NCBI GenBank assembly: GCA_025464545.1
Contig: JAODMA010000145.1
Location: forward strand, 1-5,751
Reading direction: 5' to 3'
Length of the DNA stretch: 5,751 bases
Source: Arthrobacter sp.
Lineage (GTDB): Bacteria > Actinomycetota > Actinomycetes > Actinomycetales > Micrococcaceae
Below are positions 1 through 5,640 of this stretch, piece by piece. Under the pieces are notes generated by a model. It saw only the letters and a program-made list of their open reading frames with translations. It had not been told where the DNA came from and ran no database searches. Both the position numbers and the translations under genes were made by a program. Numbering within the stretch: the first letter of the stretch is position 1; each line of letters starts with the position of its first letter.

Positions 1-2142
1 GCCACGACGGAAACTGCCGACCCCAGCACCCGGCCGGGGTTCGAAGTGAACCCCGAGCTCCTCTCGATGGCGCGGGCCGAAAGCCAGATGAACTTCCGCG
101 GCCGTTTCGGCCACGGCGGACGCAATGACAGGCGCCAGCAGCGCCGGCGCGACGACGCCCCCCAGGGCGGCCCGCGCAGCCCGGTCCGCAAAGCGAGCCG
201 GCCGCAGGTCATCGCCAGCCTGGATCGCCAGGACCTGCTCCCGGCGATCACCTTTATCTTCTCCCGCGCCGGCTGCGACGCCGCCGTGGCCCAGTGCGTC
301 TCTGCCGGGCTCTGGCTGACCACCGAGCAGGAGCAGACCGTCATCGCCAGCCGCGACGACGAGGCCGCCCAGTACATCAACTCCGATTACCTGGATGTGC
401 TTGGGTTCTGGAGCTGGCGCGACGGCTTGTTGCGCGGCCTCGCCGCGCACCACGCGGGCATGCTGCCCACCTTCAAGGAAGTCGTGGAAAAGCTCTTCGT
501 CGATGGACTGGTCAAGGCCGTCTTCGCCACCGAGACCCTGGCGCTCGGCGTCAACATGCCGGCGCGCTGCGTCGTGCTGGAAAAGCTCGACAAGTTCAAC
601 GGCGAGGCACACGTCAACATCACCGCGGGGGAGTACACCCAGCTGACCGGGCGGGCCGGCCGGCGCGGCATCGACGTCGAGGGCCACGCCGTCGTGCTGT
701 GGCAGCCGGGCACCGACCCGGCCGCCGTCGCCGGCCTCGCCTCCAGGCGGACCTACCCGCTGAACTCCAGCTTCCGGCCGACGTACAACATGTCCATCAA
801 CCTGCTGGACCAGTTCGGCCGGGTGCGTGCCCGGGAGATCCTGGAGTCTTCCTTTGCCCAGTTCCAGGCGGACCGTTCCGTCGTCGGGCTCGCCCGGCAG
901 GTCCGGAGCCGGGAAGAGTCGCTGGCCGGGTTCAGCAAGGCGATGACCTGCCACCTTGGCGACTTCACCGAATACTCCAGGCTGCTGCGGGCACTGTCCG
1001 AGGCCGAGAAGAACGCGTCCAGGAGCGGTTCCCGGGCGAAGAAATCCCTCACCGAGGACTCTTTGAGCCGGCTGCTGCCCGGGGACGTGGTGGAGGTGCC
1101 CAGCGGCAGGGCGCCGGGGCTCGCCGTCGTACTCAGCTCGGACCATCACTCCCGCGAACCCCGGCCGGCCGTTCTGACGATGGACAACCAGTTGCGGCGG
1201 ATCGGCATCCACGACGTCGAGGGCCCGCTCGCGCCGATCACGCGGATCCGGATCCCGAAGTCCTTCAACGCCAAGGTGCCCAAGTCGCGGCGCGACCTCG
1301 CCTCGTCGGTCCGCAATGCCATCCGCGAGAACCGCCCGCCCGCACCGCCCAACCGGAACGACGACTTCGGCCGCGCCGCGGCCTTGCCGAACCAGGAAAA
1401 GCGGATTGCCGAGTTGCGGCGCGAACTGCGCGCCCACCCTTGCCATGGCTGCAGCGAACGCGAAGACCACGCGCGCTGGTCCGAGCGCTGGTGGAAGCTC
1501 CGGCAGGAGACGGACGGGCTTGTCCGGCAGATCCAGGGCCGCACGAACACCATCGCGAAAACTTTCGACCGGGTGTGCGGCGTGCTTGCCGCGTACGGCT
1601 ACCTGGAAACCTCCGATTCGGGGGTGCTCACCATCAGCCGGGACGGACAGCGGCTGCGCCGGATTTACGGGGAAAAGGACCTGCTGATCTCCCAGTCCCT
1701 CCGGATGGGAGCCTTCAGCGACCTCGACGCCGCCGAAGTGGCCGCATTGGTCAGCGTCCTGGTGTACCAGGCCAAACGGGAGGACCGCGGGCTGCGCCCC
1801 AAGATGCCCAGCGTCTCGCTGGAATCCGCCGTCGATACCGTCGTGCGGGAGTGGTCGGCCCTCGAAGACGTGGAAGAAGCCAACAAGCTGCCGCTCACCG
1901 GGGAACCCGAGCTGGGGCTCGTCTGGCCCATTTACAAATGGGCCAAGGGGCGGCACCTCCAGGACGTCCTCAGCGGCACGGACCTGGCCGCGGGTGACTT
2001 TGTCCGCTGGGTCAAGCAGGTCATTGACCTGCTGGACCAGTTGGCAAAGATCCCCGACCTGGACCCGCGGATCTCCCGGCTCTGCGGTGACGCAATCAAA
2101 CTCGTCAAGCGCGGCGTCGTCGCCTACTCCTCCGTGACGTAG
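1..2142 (+). CDS. helY: HelY/Ski2-like DExH-box RNA helicase, C-terminal part (5' truncated by window edge)
   Basis: Superfamily 2 helicase of the Ski2/Mtr4/HelY group, expected to unwind or remodel RNA with ATP. The frame is open from base 1, so the GTG at 46 is internal and the true start lies upstream. 713 residues are visible; family members are about 900-950 long, so the missing ~230 should hold motif I (Walker A) and the DExH box. Visible, in order: an Arg/Gly-rich stretch (residues ~32-64); motif IV region (ITFIFSRAGCD, ~83-93); the HHAGMLP block (~150-156); motif V (FATETLALGVNMPA, ~175-188); motif VI (QLTGRAGRRGID, ~214-225) with its arginine finger region; a middle stalk/arch-like region with a CHGC element (481-484) and His490; and a C-terminal DSHCT-type helical domain (~560-705). 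The stop is TAG at 2140-2142. The amidohydrolase follows on the same strand after 103 bp, so co-transcription is possible. No frameshift is seen. Family assignment is secure; the exact RNA substrate is unknown. Confidence 0.93.
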   Translation, partial: ATTETADPSTRPGFEVNPELLSMARAESQMNFRGRFGHGGRNDRRQQRRRDDAPQGGPRSPVRKASRPQVIASLDRQDLLPAITFIFSRAGCDAAVAQCVSAGLWLTTEQEQTVIASRDDEAAQYINSDYLDVLGFWSWRDGLLRGLAAHHAGMLPTFKEVVEKLFVDGLVKAVFATETLALGVNMPARCVVLEKLDKFNGEAHVNITAGEYTQLTGRAGRRGIDVEGHAVVLWQPGTDPAAVAGLASRRTYPLNSSFRPTYNMSINLLDQFGRVRAREILESSFAQFQADRSVVGLARQVRSREESLAGFSKAMTCHLGDFTEYSRLLRALSEAEKNASRSGSRAKKSLTEDSLSRLLPGDVVEVPSGRAPGLAVVLSSDHHSREPRPAVLTMDNQLRRIGIHDVEGPLAPITRIRIPKSFNAKVPKSRRDLASSVRNAIRENRPPAPPNRNDDFGRAAALPNQEKRIAELRRELRAHPCHGCSEREDHARWSERWWKLRQETDGLVRQIQGRTNTIAKTFDRVCGVLAAYGYLETSDSGVLTISRDGQRLRRIYGEKDLLISQSLRMGAFSDLDAAEVAALVSVLVYQAKREDRGLRPKMPSVSLESAVDTVVREWSALEDVEEANKLPLTGEPELGLVWPIYKWAKGRHLQDVLSGTDLAAGDFVRWVKQVIDLLDQLAKIPDLDPRISRLCGDAIKLVKRGVVAYSSVT

Positions 2143-2201
2143 CGCGCCCACCGCCGTTACTCCGTGATTCGGCCCTTAGCCGGTCACCTCCCTCGAACAC
2201 G

Positions 2202-2217
2202 GCCGGCGCGCGCCGGC
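2202..2217. repeat. Perfect 16-bp GC-only palindrome
   Basis: The half sites GCCGGCGC and GCGCCGGC are exact reverse complements with no spacer. The palindrome lies in the 103-bp gap between the helicase stop and the amidohydrolase, 28 bp before the ATG. There is no T-run after it, so it does not look like a standard intrinsic terminator. It could be a weak hairpin in the leader, a protein-binding site or a chance result of GC-rich composition. The rest of this gap shows no clear promoter. Confidence 0.4.
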
Positions 2218-2228
2218 GACAAGCTGCA

Positions 2229-2235
2229 AAAGGAG
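2229..2235 (+). promoter_or_regulatory. Ribosome binding site of the amidohydrolase
   Basis: AAAGGAG, a strong match to the 16S rRNA anti-Shine-Dalgarno, sits 10 bp before the ATG at 2246. It supports this start over the alternative codons further inside the gene. Confidence 0.8.
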
Positions 2236-2245
2236 CTCCCGCACC

Positions 2246-3889
2246 ATGACCGACTCCCCGGCCACCCCGGCACCCCGCAAGGTGACGCTGTACCGCAATG
2301 GTTCCGTCTACACGGCCGCCGATCCCTTTGCGACGGCGATGCTGGTCGACGGCGACACGGTCGCGTGGGTTGGTTCCGAACAGGCCGCCACGTCCATCGC
2401 TGACGCCTCGATGGACGTTGTGGACCTGCACGGCGCGCTTGTGGCCCCCGGCTTCGTCGACTCGCACGTCCACCTGACCGAAACGGGAATCGCGCGGGAC
2501 TCCCTGCAGCTCGGCGGCGTCAGCTCCGCCCGCGAGCTGCTCGATGCGGTCGCCGGCTCCACCGCTGAGGGCACCGTCATCGGCCACGGCTGGGACGAGA
2601 CGCGGTGGGCCGATCCCAGCCTGCCGTCCGCAGCGGAGCTGGAACGTGCGGCCGGCGGTCGCAAGGTCTACCTCTCCCGCGTCGACGTGCACTCAGCGCT
2701 GGTTTCCCCTGCCCTGGCGTCAGCGGCCGGCCTGGATGGCCTGTCCGCCGGCGGCCAGGTCAAGCGCGCCGCCCACACGGCCGCGCGGCTCGCAGCCCGG
2801 CGCCTGCCCGCCGCCGCACTTCACGGCTACCAGCGGCAGGCCCTGGCCGAAGCAGCCGCCAACGGGTACGTGGCCCTCGCCGAGATGGCGGCACCACACA
2901 TCGGCAGCATCGAGGACCTGCAGCTCGCGGCCGGCTGGAACGAGGGGAGTGGCAATGGTCCCGCCGTCCCCGAGATCCTGCCGTATTGGGGCGAACTGGC
3001 CACGTCCCTGGAACACGCACAGTCCATCCTTGACGGTTTGGGCGTGTCCGTCCTGGGCCTCGCCGGAGACCTGAACATCGACGGCTCCATCGGATCGCGC
3101 ACCGCGGCGCTGCGCTCGGACTACACCGACGCCCCGGGGGAGCGTGGCAGCCTGTATGTCTCGACCGACCAGGCCGCCGCGCATCTGGCCGCCTGCTCGC
3201 GGTTGGGCATCCAGGCGGGCTTCCACATCATCGGCGACGCCGGCCTCGATGCGGCGCTGGACGCCCTGGACCTGGCCGCCGCTGAAGTCGGGGAGCAACG
3301 GGTCCGTGCCGCCGGCCACCGCTTCGAACATGTGGAACTCGCCGATGCCAGTGCCATCAGCCGGCTGGCGAAGTATTCCGTGACGGTCAGCGCTCAGCCG
3401 GCTTTCGACTCCGCCTGGGGCGGAGCCGGCAAGCTGTACGAACAACGCCTCGGCTCACGGCAACTGGGGATGAACCCGTTCGCCTCTTTCTACGCCGCCG
3501 GAGTTCCCATCTGCTTCGGCAGCGACAGCCCGGTGACCCCGCTGCGGCCCTGGTCCAGCGTCCGGGCCTGTTTGGAGCACAGCAACCCCGCCGAGCAGAT
3601 TTCTGCCCGCGCCGCCTTCCTCGGCCACACCCGCGCCGGCTGGCGCGCCGCCCGCTACCGGAACCCGATGGCGGGTCAACTGGTCCCCGGCGCGCCGGCA
3701 AGCTTCGCCGTCTGGGAGGTCGAAGAGCTCATGGTCCAGGTTTCGGATGGCCGGGTGCAGTCCTGGAGCACCGATCCCCGGGCCCGCACGCCCCTGCTGC
3801 CCGCGCTGGACACAGGCTCCGACCCGGACTGCCTGCTCACCGTCCGCGACGGGCTTGAACTGTTCTCAAGCGGCGCCCTCGGGGCCTGA
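2246..3889 (+). CDS. YtcJ-like metal-dependent amidohydrolase (Amidohydro_3 family)
   Basis: A 547-residue cytosolic hydrolase of the amidohydrolase superfamily, about the usual length for YtcJ/NfdA-type members, which hydrolyse amide or related bonds. The substrate cannot be read from the sequence. An N-terminal beta-sandwich half (residues ~14-68) precedes the barrel. The metal-binding HxH is His74/His76 within APGFVDSHVHL. Later barrel signatures are GDLNIDGSIGSRTAAL (~274-289), GFHIIGD with His327, HRFEHVEL with His362, and FGSDSPV with the catalytic Asp427. The second sandwich half returns near 475-510 (GAPASFAVWE). There is no signal peptide or membrane segment. An oddity: where many YtcJ relatives have a bridging Lys in a KxxxDG motif, this protein has Asp275. 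The ATG start is supported by AAAGGAG 10 bp upstream. It follows the helicase on the same strand and precedes ppm1 by 428 bp. Family is confident; function is not assigned. Confidence 0.92.
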   Translation: MTDSPATPAPRKVTLYRNGSVYTAADPFATAMLVDGDTVAWVGSEQAATSIADASMDVVDLHGALVAPGFVDSHVHLTETGIARDSLQLGGVSSARELLDAVAGSTAEGTVIGHGWDETRWADPSLPSAAELERAAGGRKVYLSRVDVHSALVSPALASAAGLDGLSAGGQVKRAAHTAARLAARRLPAAALHGYQRQALAEAAANGYVALAEMAAPHIGSIEDLQLAAGWNEGSGNGPAVPEILPYWGELATSLEHAQSILDGLGVSVLGLAGDLNIDGSIGSRTAALRSDYTDAPGERGSLYVSTDQAAAHLAACSRLGIQAGFHIIGDAGLDAALDALDLAAAEVGEQRVRAAGHRFEHVELADASAISRLAKYSVTVSAQPAFDSAWGGAGKLYEQRLGSRQLGMNPFASFYAAGVPICFGSDSPVTPLRPWSSVRACLEHSNPAEQISARAAFLGHTRAGWRAARYRNPMAGQLVPGAPASFAVWEVEELMVQVSDGRVQSWSTDPRARTPLLPALDTGSDPDCLLTVRDGLELFSSGALGA

Positions 3890-3975
3890 CACACGGGGCA
3901 AACATGCCGAAACATTCACCGCCGCCGGACCCTGCTGGCCTGCGGCGATGGATGAAATGGCAGGTCACGGTCCGG

Positions 3976-4003
3976 TTGACAGAATTCGGGGTGCCCGTAG
4001 CAT
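3976..4003 (+). promoter_or_regulatory. Possible sigma70-type promoter
   Basis: A perfect TTGACA (3976-3981) is followed after 16 bp by TAGCAT (3998-4003), which matches TATAAT at four of six positions. A start near 4010 would transcribe the structured segment and then ppm1, giving a leader of about 300 nt, or would make a separate small RNA. The -10 is only moderate, so this may be chance. Confidence 0.35.
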
Positions 4004-4113
4004 TGACGCTCAACGGAGGGTTGCGCAGGACGCAGGCTCCGGACGTCCCCGGTCAGTTCCAGCGCGCCGCATGCCGTGCGGCGACCTTGGTTGTGACCAT
4101 GGGTTACCCCAGG

Positions 4114-4199
4114 GGGCGGGTCCACCTCGCTGCAGAAAACTGTTCCGGCGGCACACTTCGCGGACTTCCGGAACTGGCCCGAAGCGGGTGGACCTGCCC
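4114..4199 (+). other. Nested inverted repeat, possible structured leader or small RNA
   Basis: Outer arms GGCGGGTCCACC (4115-4126) and GGTGGACCTGCC (4187-4198) pair over 12 positions with one G-U; G4114-C4199 adds one pair. After a single bulged T (4127), CGC (4128-4130) pairs with GCG (4184-4186). Inside, GTTCCGG (4142-4148) and CCGGAAC (4168-4174) form a second perfect 7-bp stem. No T-run follows, so it is not a classical intrinsic terminator. It lies between a possible promoter at 3976 and the TATAAT at 4236. It may be a cis-acting RNA element, a small RNA or the 3' end of the amidohydrolase transcript. I do not recognise any known riboswitch class. Confidence 0.4.
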
Positions 4200-4214
4200 A
4201 GGGAGGGGACGGCC

Positions 4215-4241
4215 TTTGCGGGCCCCGCGACTCCCTATAAT
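4215..4241 (+). promoter_or_regulatory. Probable ppm1 promoter (perfect TATAAT -10 box)
   Basis: TATAAT at 4236-4241 is an exact housekeeping -10 hexamer in otherwise very GC-rich DNA, which makes chance less likely. No good -35 stands at 16-18 bp; only weak TTTGCG-like matches occur around 4215-4220. A start near 4248 would give a leader of about 70 nt before the GTG of ppm1. Confidence 0.65.
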
Positions 4242-4303
4242 GGTAAGTTGCGCCTGGTGTCCGCTATCGATCGATTTCCCGGCGTTCTGACCGCTCCCTT
4301 CAA

Positions 4304-4310
4304 GGAAAGG
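4304..4310 (+). promoter_or_regulatory. Ribosome binding site of ppm1
   Basis: GGAAAGG, preceded by AA, ends 7 bp before the GTG at 4318. This spacing selects the GTG as the start, and the conserved N-terminal strand (VLTIIPTYNE) begins right after it. Confidence 0.75.
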
Positions 4311-4317
4311 CCCCGCT

Positions 4318-5052
4318 GTGCGTGTCCTCACGATCATCCCGACCTACAACGAGCTCGAATCGTTGCCCAAGACTCTCGGGCGTCTGCGCATCGCTGTGCC
4401 GGCCTCCGATGTCCTGGTTGTTGACGACAACAGCCCTGACGGGACGGGTGGGCTGGCGGACCGGATCGCCGCCGAGGACAGCCAGGTCCACGTCATGCAC
4501 CGCGCCGGCAAGGCGGGACTCGGCGCGGCGTACATCGCAGGCTTCAAGTGGGGCCTCGACGCGGGCTATGACGTCCTGGTGGAAATGGATGCCGACGGTT
4601 CCCACAAGCCCGAGGAGCTTCCCCAGCTCCTTGAGGCGGTGGAGCACGGCGCCGACCTGGCCATGGGTTCGCGCTGGGTTCCCGGTGGCAGCGTCGTCAA
4701 CTGGCCGCTTTACCGTCAAGCGATCTCGCGGGTCGGCAGCACCTACGCGCGGATCATGCTCGGCGTCAAGATCAAAGACGTGACTGGAGGTTTCCGCGCG
4801 TTCCGACGCACCACCCTGGAGAAACTCAACCTCGATACCGTGGACTCGGTTGGCTACGGCTTCCAGGTGGACCTCGCCTGGCGGGTGGCCAAGCTCGGGC
4901 TCAACATCGTGGAACGTCCGATCACCTTCGTGGAGCGGGAGCTTGGCGCCTCAAAGATGAGCGGCAACATCGTGGTCGAGGCCATGGTCAACGTGACGCG
5001 TTGGGGCCTGAAGGCACGCTGGAACAAGCTGACAGGCAGGAAGGCGCTCTAG
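4318..5052 (+). CDS. ppm1: Polyprenol monophosphomannose synthase (GT2 family, dolichol-P-mannose synthase-like)
   Basis: Transfers mannose from GDP-mannose to polyprenyl phosphate at the inner face of the membrane. In actinobacteria the lipid-linked product feeds lipoglycan mannosylation and protein O-mannosylation. The 244 residues form one GT-A catalytic domain: the first strand and IIPTYNE (6-12), VVDDNSPDGT (34-43), GLGAAYIAGF (67-76), the DxD-type metal site MDADGSH (90-96, Asp91 and Asp93), MGSRWVPGG (116-124), the DVTGGFRAF block (154-162), GYGFQ (180-183 region), and a basic C-terminus. There is no transmembrane segment, so it must associate peripherally or through a partner. M. tuberculosis Ppm1 is fused to an Lnt acyltransferase domain; here the catalytic domain stands alone, and no lnt gene is in the window. 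The start is GTG with a good ribosome binding site. It converges on rbpA, as recalled for Rv2051c/Rv2050. A related GT2 enzyme of other specificity is possible but less likely. Confidence 0.93.
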   Translation: MRVLTIIPTYNELESLPKTLGRLRIAVPASDVLVVDDNSPDGTGGLADRIAAEDSQVHVMHRAGKAGLGAAYIAGFKWGLDAGYDVLVEMDADGSHKPEELPQLLEAVEHGADLAMGSRWVPGGSVVNWPLYRQAISRVGSTYARIMLGVKIKDVTGGFRAFRRTTLEKLNLDTVDSVGYGFQVDLAWRVAKLGLNIVERPITFVERELGASKMSGNIVVEAMVNVTRWGLKARWNKLTGRKAL

Positions 5053-5075
5053 CGCCACGTTCGAGCAGTACTAGA

Positions 5076-5123
5076 AAGGGCCGGGCCCGCTCCGTCGGTA
5101 TCGACGTTGCGGGCCCGGCCCTT
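5076..5123. terminator. Bidirectional intrinsic terminator between ppm1 and rbpA
   Basis: A perfect 15-bp stem pairs AAGGGCCGGGCCCGC (5076-5090) with 5109-5123. Inside it, past a 2x2 internal loop (5091-5092 and 5107-5108), CGTCG (5093-5097) pairs with CGACG (5102-5106) around a GTAT tetraloop. It starts 23 bp after the ppm1 stop and ends 30 bp from the rbpA stop. On the plus strand it is followed by a loose T-rich tract (TTATTCTT, from within the arm to 5129), and on the minus strand by CTTTCT. The location between convergent genes and very stable stem make a shared terminator the best reading. Confidence 0.88.
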
Positions 5124-5153
5124 ATTCTTGCTGCGCTTTTACTGCGCGGCTGT

Positions 5154-5501
5154 TTAGGCCGAGCGTCGTTCGCCCCGGCGTTCACGCAGGATTGTGAGGC
5201 GGTCTTCGAGGATCTGCTCAAGCTCGGGGAGGGAGCGGCGTTCCAGCAGCATGTCCCAGTGCGTGCGGACTGCCTTTTCGTTGCTGTTCACGGGACGTTC
5301 ACCGTCGACCAGCAAGGCTTCCTTGCCCGTTTTCGATACCCAGACCGGGGGGATCTCCGCTTCGGAGGAGAAGGTCACGAATACCTGCTCGCCGTCCTCG
5401 CAGCGGTACTCAACCCGCTGGCGCGGAGCCGGTTCGACGCCGGATTCGGTCTCCATGCTCTGTGCGCCAAGGCGCATACCCCGCAGGCTGCGATCGCTCA
5501 T
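5154..5501 (-). CDS. rbpA: RNA polymerase-binding protein RbpA
   Basis: Actinobacterial transcription factor that binds RNA polymerase and the principal sigma factor, stabilises the open promoter complex and affects rifampicin tolerance in some species. The 115 residues match known RbpA proteins along their length: N-terminal tail (SDRSLRGMRLGAQSMETES), core domain (~26-67, with APRQRVEYRC and AEIPPVW), linker (~68-79) and the sigma-interaction domain starting at THWDMLLERRS (80-90, including Arg88/Arg89) and ending in a basic helix. Compared by memory with S. coelicolor RbpA, of the zinc ligands Cys34, His38, Cys56 and Cys59 only Cys34 remains (Glu38, Ser56, Gly59 here), so this is a zinc-free type as in M. 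tuberculosis. Arg79, which contacts promoter DNA in mycobacteria, is kept. AGAGGGAG precedes the ATG. A SigR/SigH-like promoter lies about 140 bp upstream. It converges on ppm1. Confidence 0.96.
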   Translation of the reverse strand: MSDRSLRGMRLGAQSMETESGVEPAPRQRVEYRCEDGEQVFVTFSSEAEIPPVWVSKTGKEALLVDGERPVNSNEKAVRTHWDMLLERRSLPELEQILEDRLTILRERRGERRSA

Positions 5502-5506
5502 CTTTT

Positions 5507-5514
5507 CTCCCTCT
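5507..5514 (-). promoter_or_regulatory. Ribosome binding site of rbpA
   Basis: On the minus strand AGAGGGAG ends 5 nt before the ATG (5499-5501). It fits the start that gives the conserved RbpA N-terminus (MSDRSLRG). Confidence 0.7.
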
Positions 5515-5597
5515 ATTCGGTTCGCAGGGTCGTGCCCTGCGTGATCCGGGGGCCGTAGGGCCTCGCCGGACTACTGTGTGCATCACGTTGCTTTAAG

Positions 5598-5627
5598 TTG
5601 ACAACCACTGGACAACGACCGGATAAA
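5598..5627 (+). promoter_or_regulatory. Possible rightward sigma70-type promoter
   Basis: A perfect TTGACA (5598-5603) is followed after 18 bp by GATAAA (5622-5627). A start near 5635 would run rightwards, away from rbpA and towards the window edge. No credible plus-strand start codon with a ribosome binding site is seen before 5751, so a target gene, if any, lies outside. It could equally be chance. Confidence 0.3.
5600..5619. repeat. Direct repeat, GACAACSAC twice with 11-bp period
   Basis: GACAACCAC (5600-5608) and GACAACGAC (5611-5619) are 8/9 identical and start 11 bp apart, about one helical turn. They overlap the TTGACA and spacer of the possible rightward promoter and lie in the expected leader of rbpA. 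This spacing is typical of sites for a regulator binding one face of DNA, but two copies can be chance. Confidence 0.3.
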
Positions 5628-5640
5628 TCGTCACTGGATT

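Larger units (their letters stand above)
3890..4317. other. 428-bp gap between the amidohydrolase and ppm1, no convincing gene
   Basis: Open frames cross this segment on both strands, but none combines a good ribosome binding site with protein-like composition. One plus-strand frame (3904-4290) runs straight through the TATAAT box of ppm1 and has no recognisable domain. What the gap does hold is a possible early promoter (3976-4003), a nested inverted repeat (about 4114-4199), the probable ppm1 promoter (4236-4241), a short ATCGATCGAT palindrome (4266-4275) and the ppm1 ribosome binding site. The length and structure suggest a long leader or a small RNA rather than a protein gene. Confidence 0.55.

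Noticed and set aside
46..48. GTG at 46 as the start of the helicase
   Set aside because: The frame is open to base 1, the N-terminal ATPase lobe is missing and no ribosome binding site precedes it, so this is an internal codon.
294..1997. Long 567-codon plus-strand open frame inside the helicase gene
   Set aside because: It is a +1-shifted shadow of the helicase: extremely Arg/Ala/Gly/Pro-rich with no motif, while the other frame has clear helicase motifs throughout.
2105..3445. Minus-strand open frames antisense to the amidohydrolase
   Set aside because: Typical antisense shadows caused by high GC at third positions; no recognisable protein and the plus-strand gene explains the region.
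3920..3947. CGCCGC...GCGGCG inverted repeat just after the amidohydrolase stop as its terminator
   Set aside because: Only 6 bp of stem with a 16-base loop and no T-run; too weak to call in GC-rich DNA.
4266..4275. ATCGATCGAT palindrome in the ppm1 leader as an operator
   Set aside because: A short 10-bp simple repeat without partner sites; can be chance.
3904..4290. A 128-codon plus-strand open frame between the amidohydrolase and ppm1
   Set aside because: No ribosome binding site, no recognisable domain, Arg/Pro-rich composition typical of out-of-frame high-GC DNA, and it runs through the TATAAT box of ppm1.
5001..5558. Plus-strand frame of 185 codons overlapping the ppm1 end and antisense to rbpA
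   Set aside because: It crosses the terminator hairpin and lies antisense to the well-conserved rbpA; no ribosome binding site or family resemblance.
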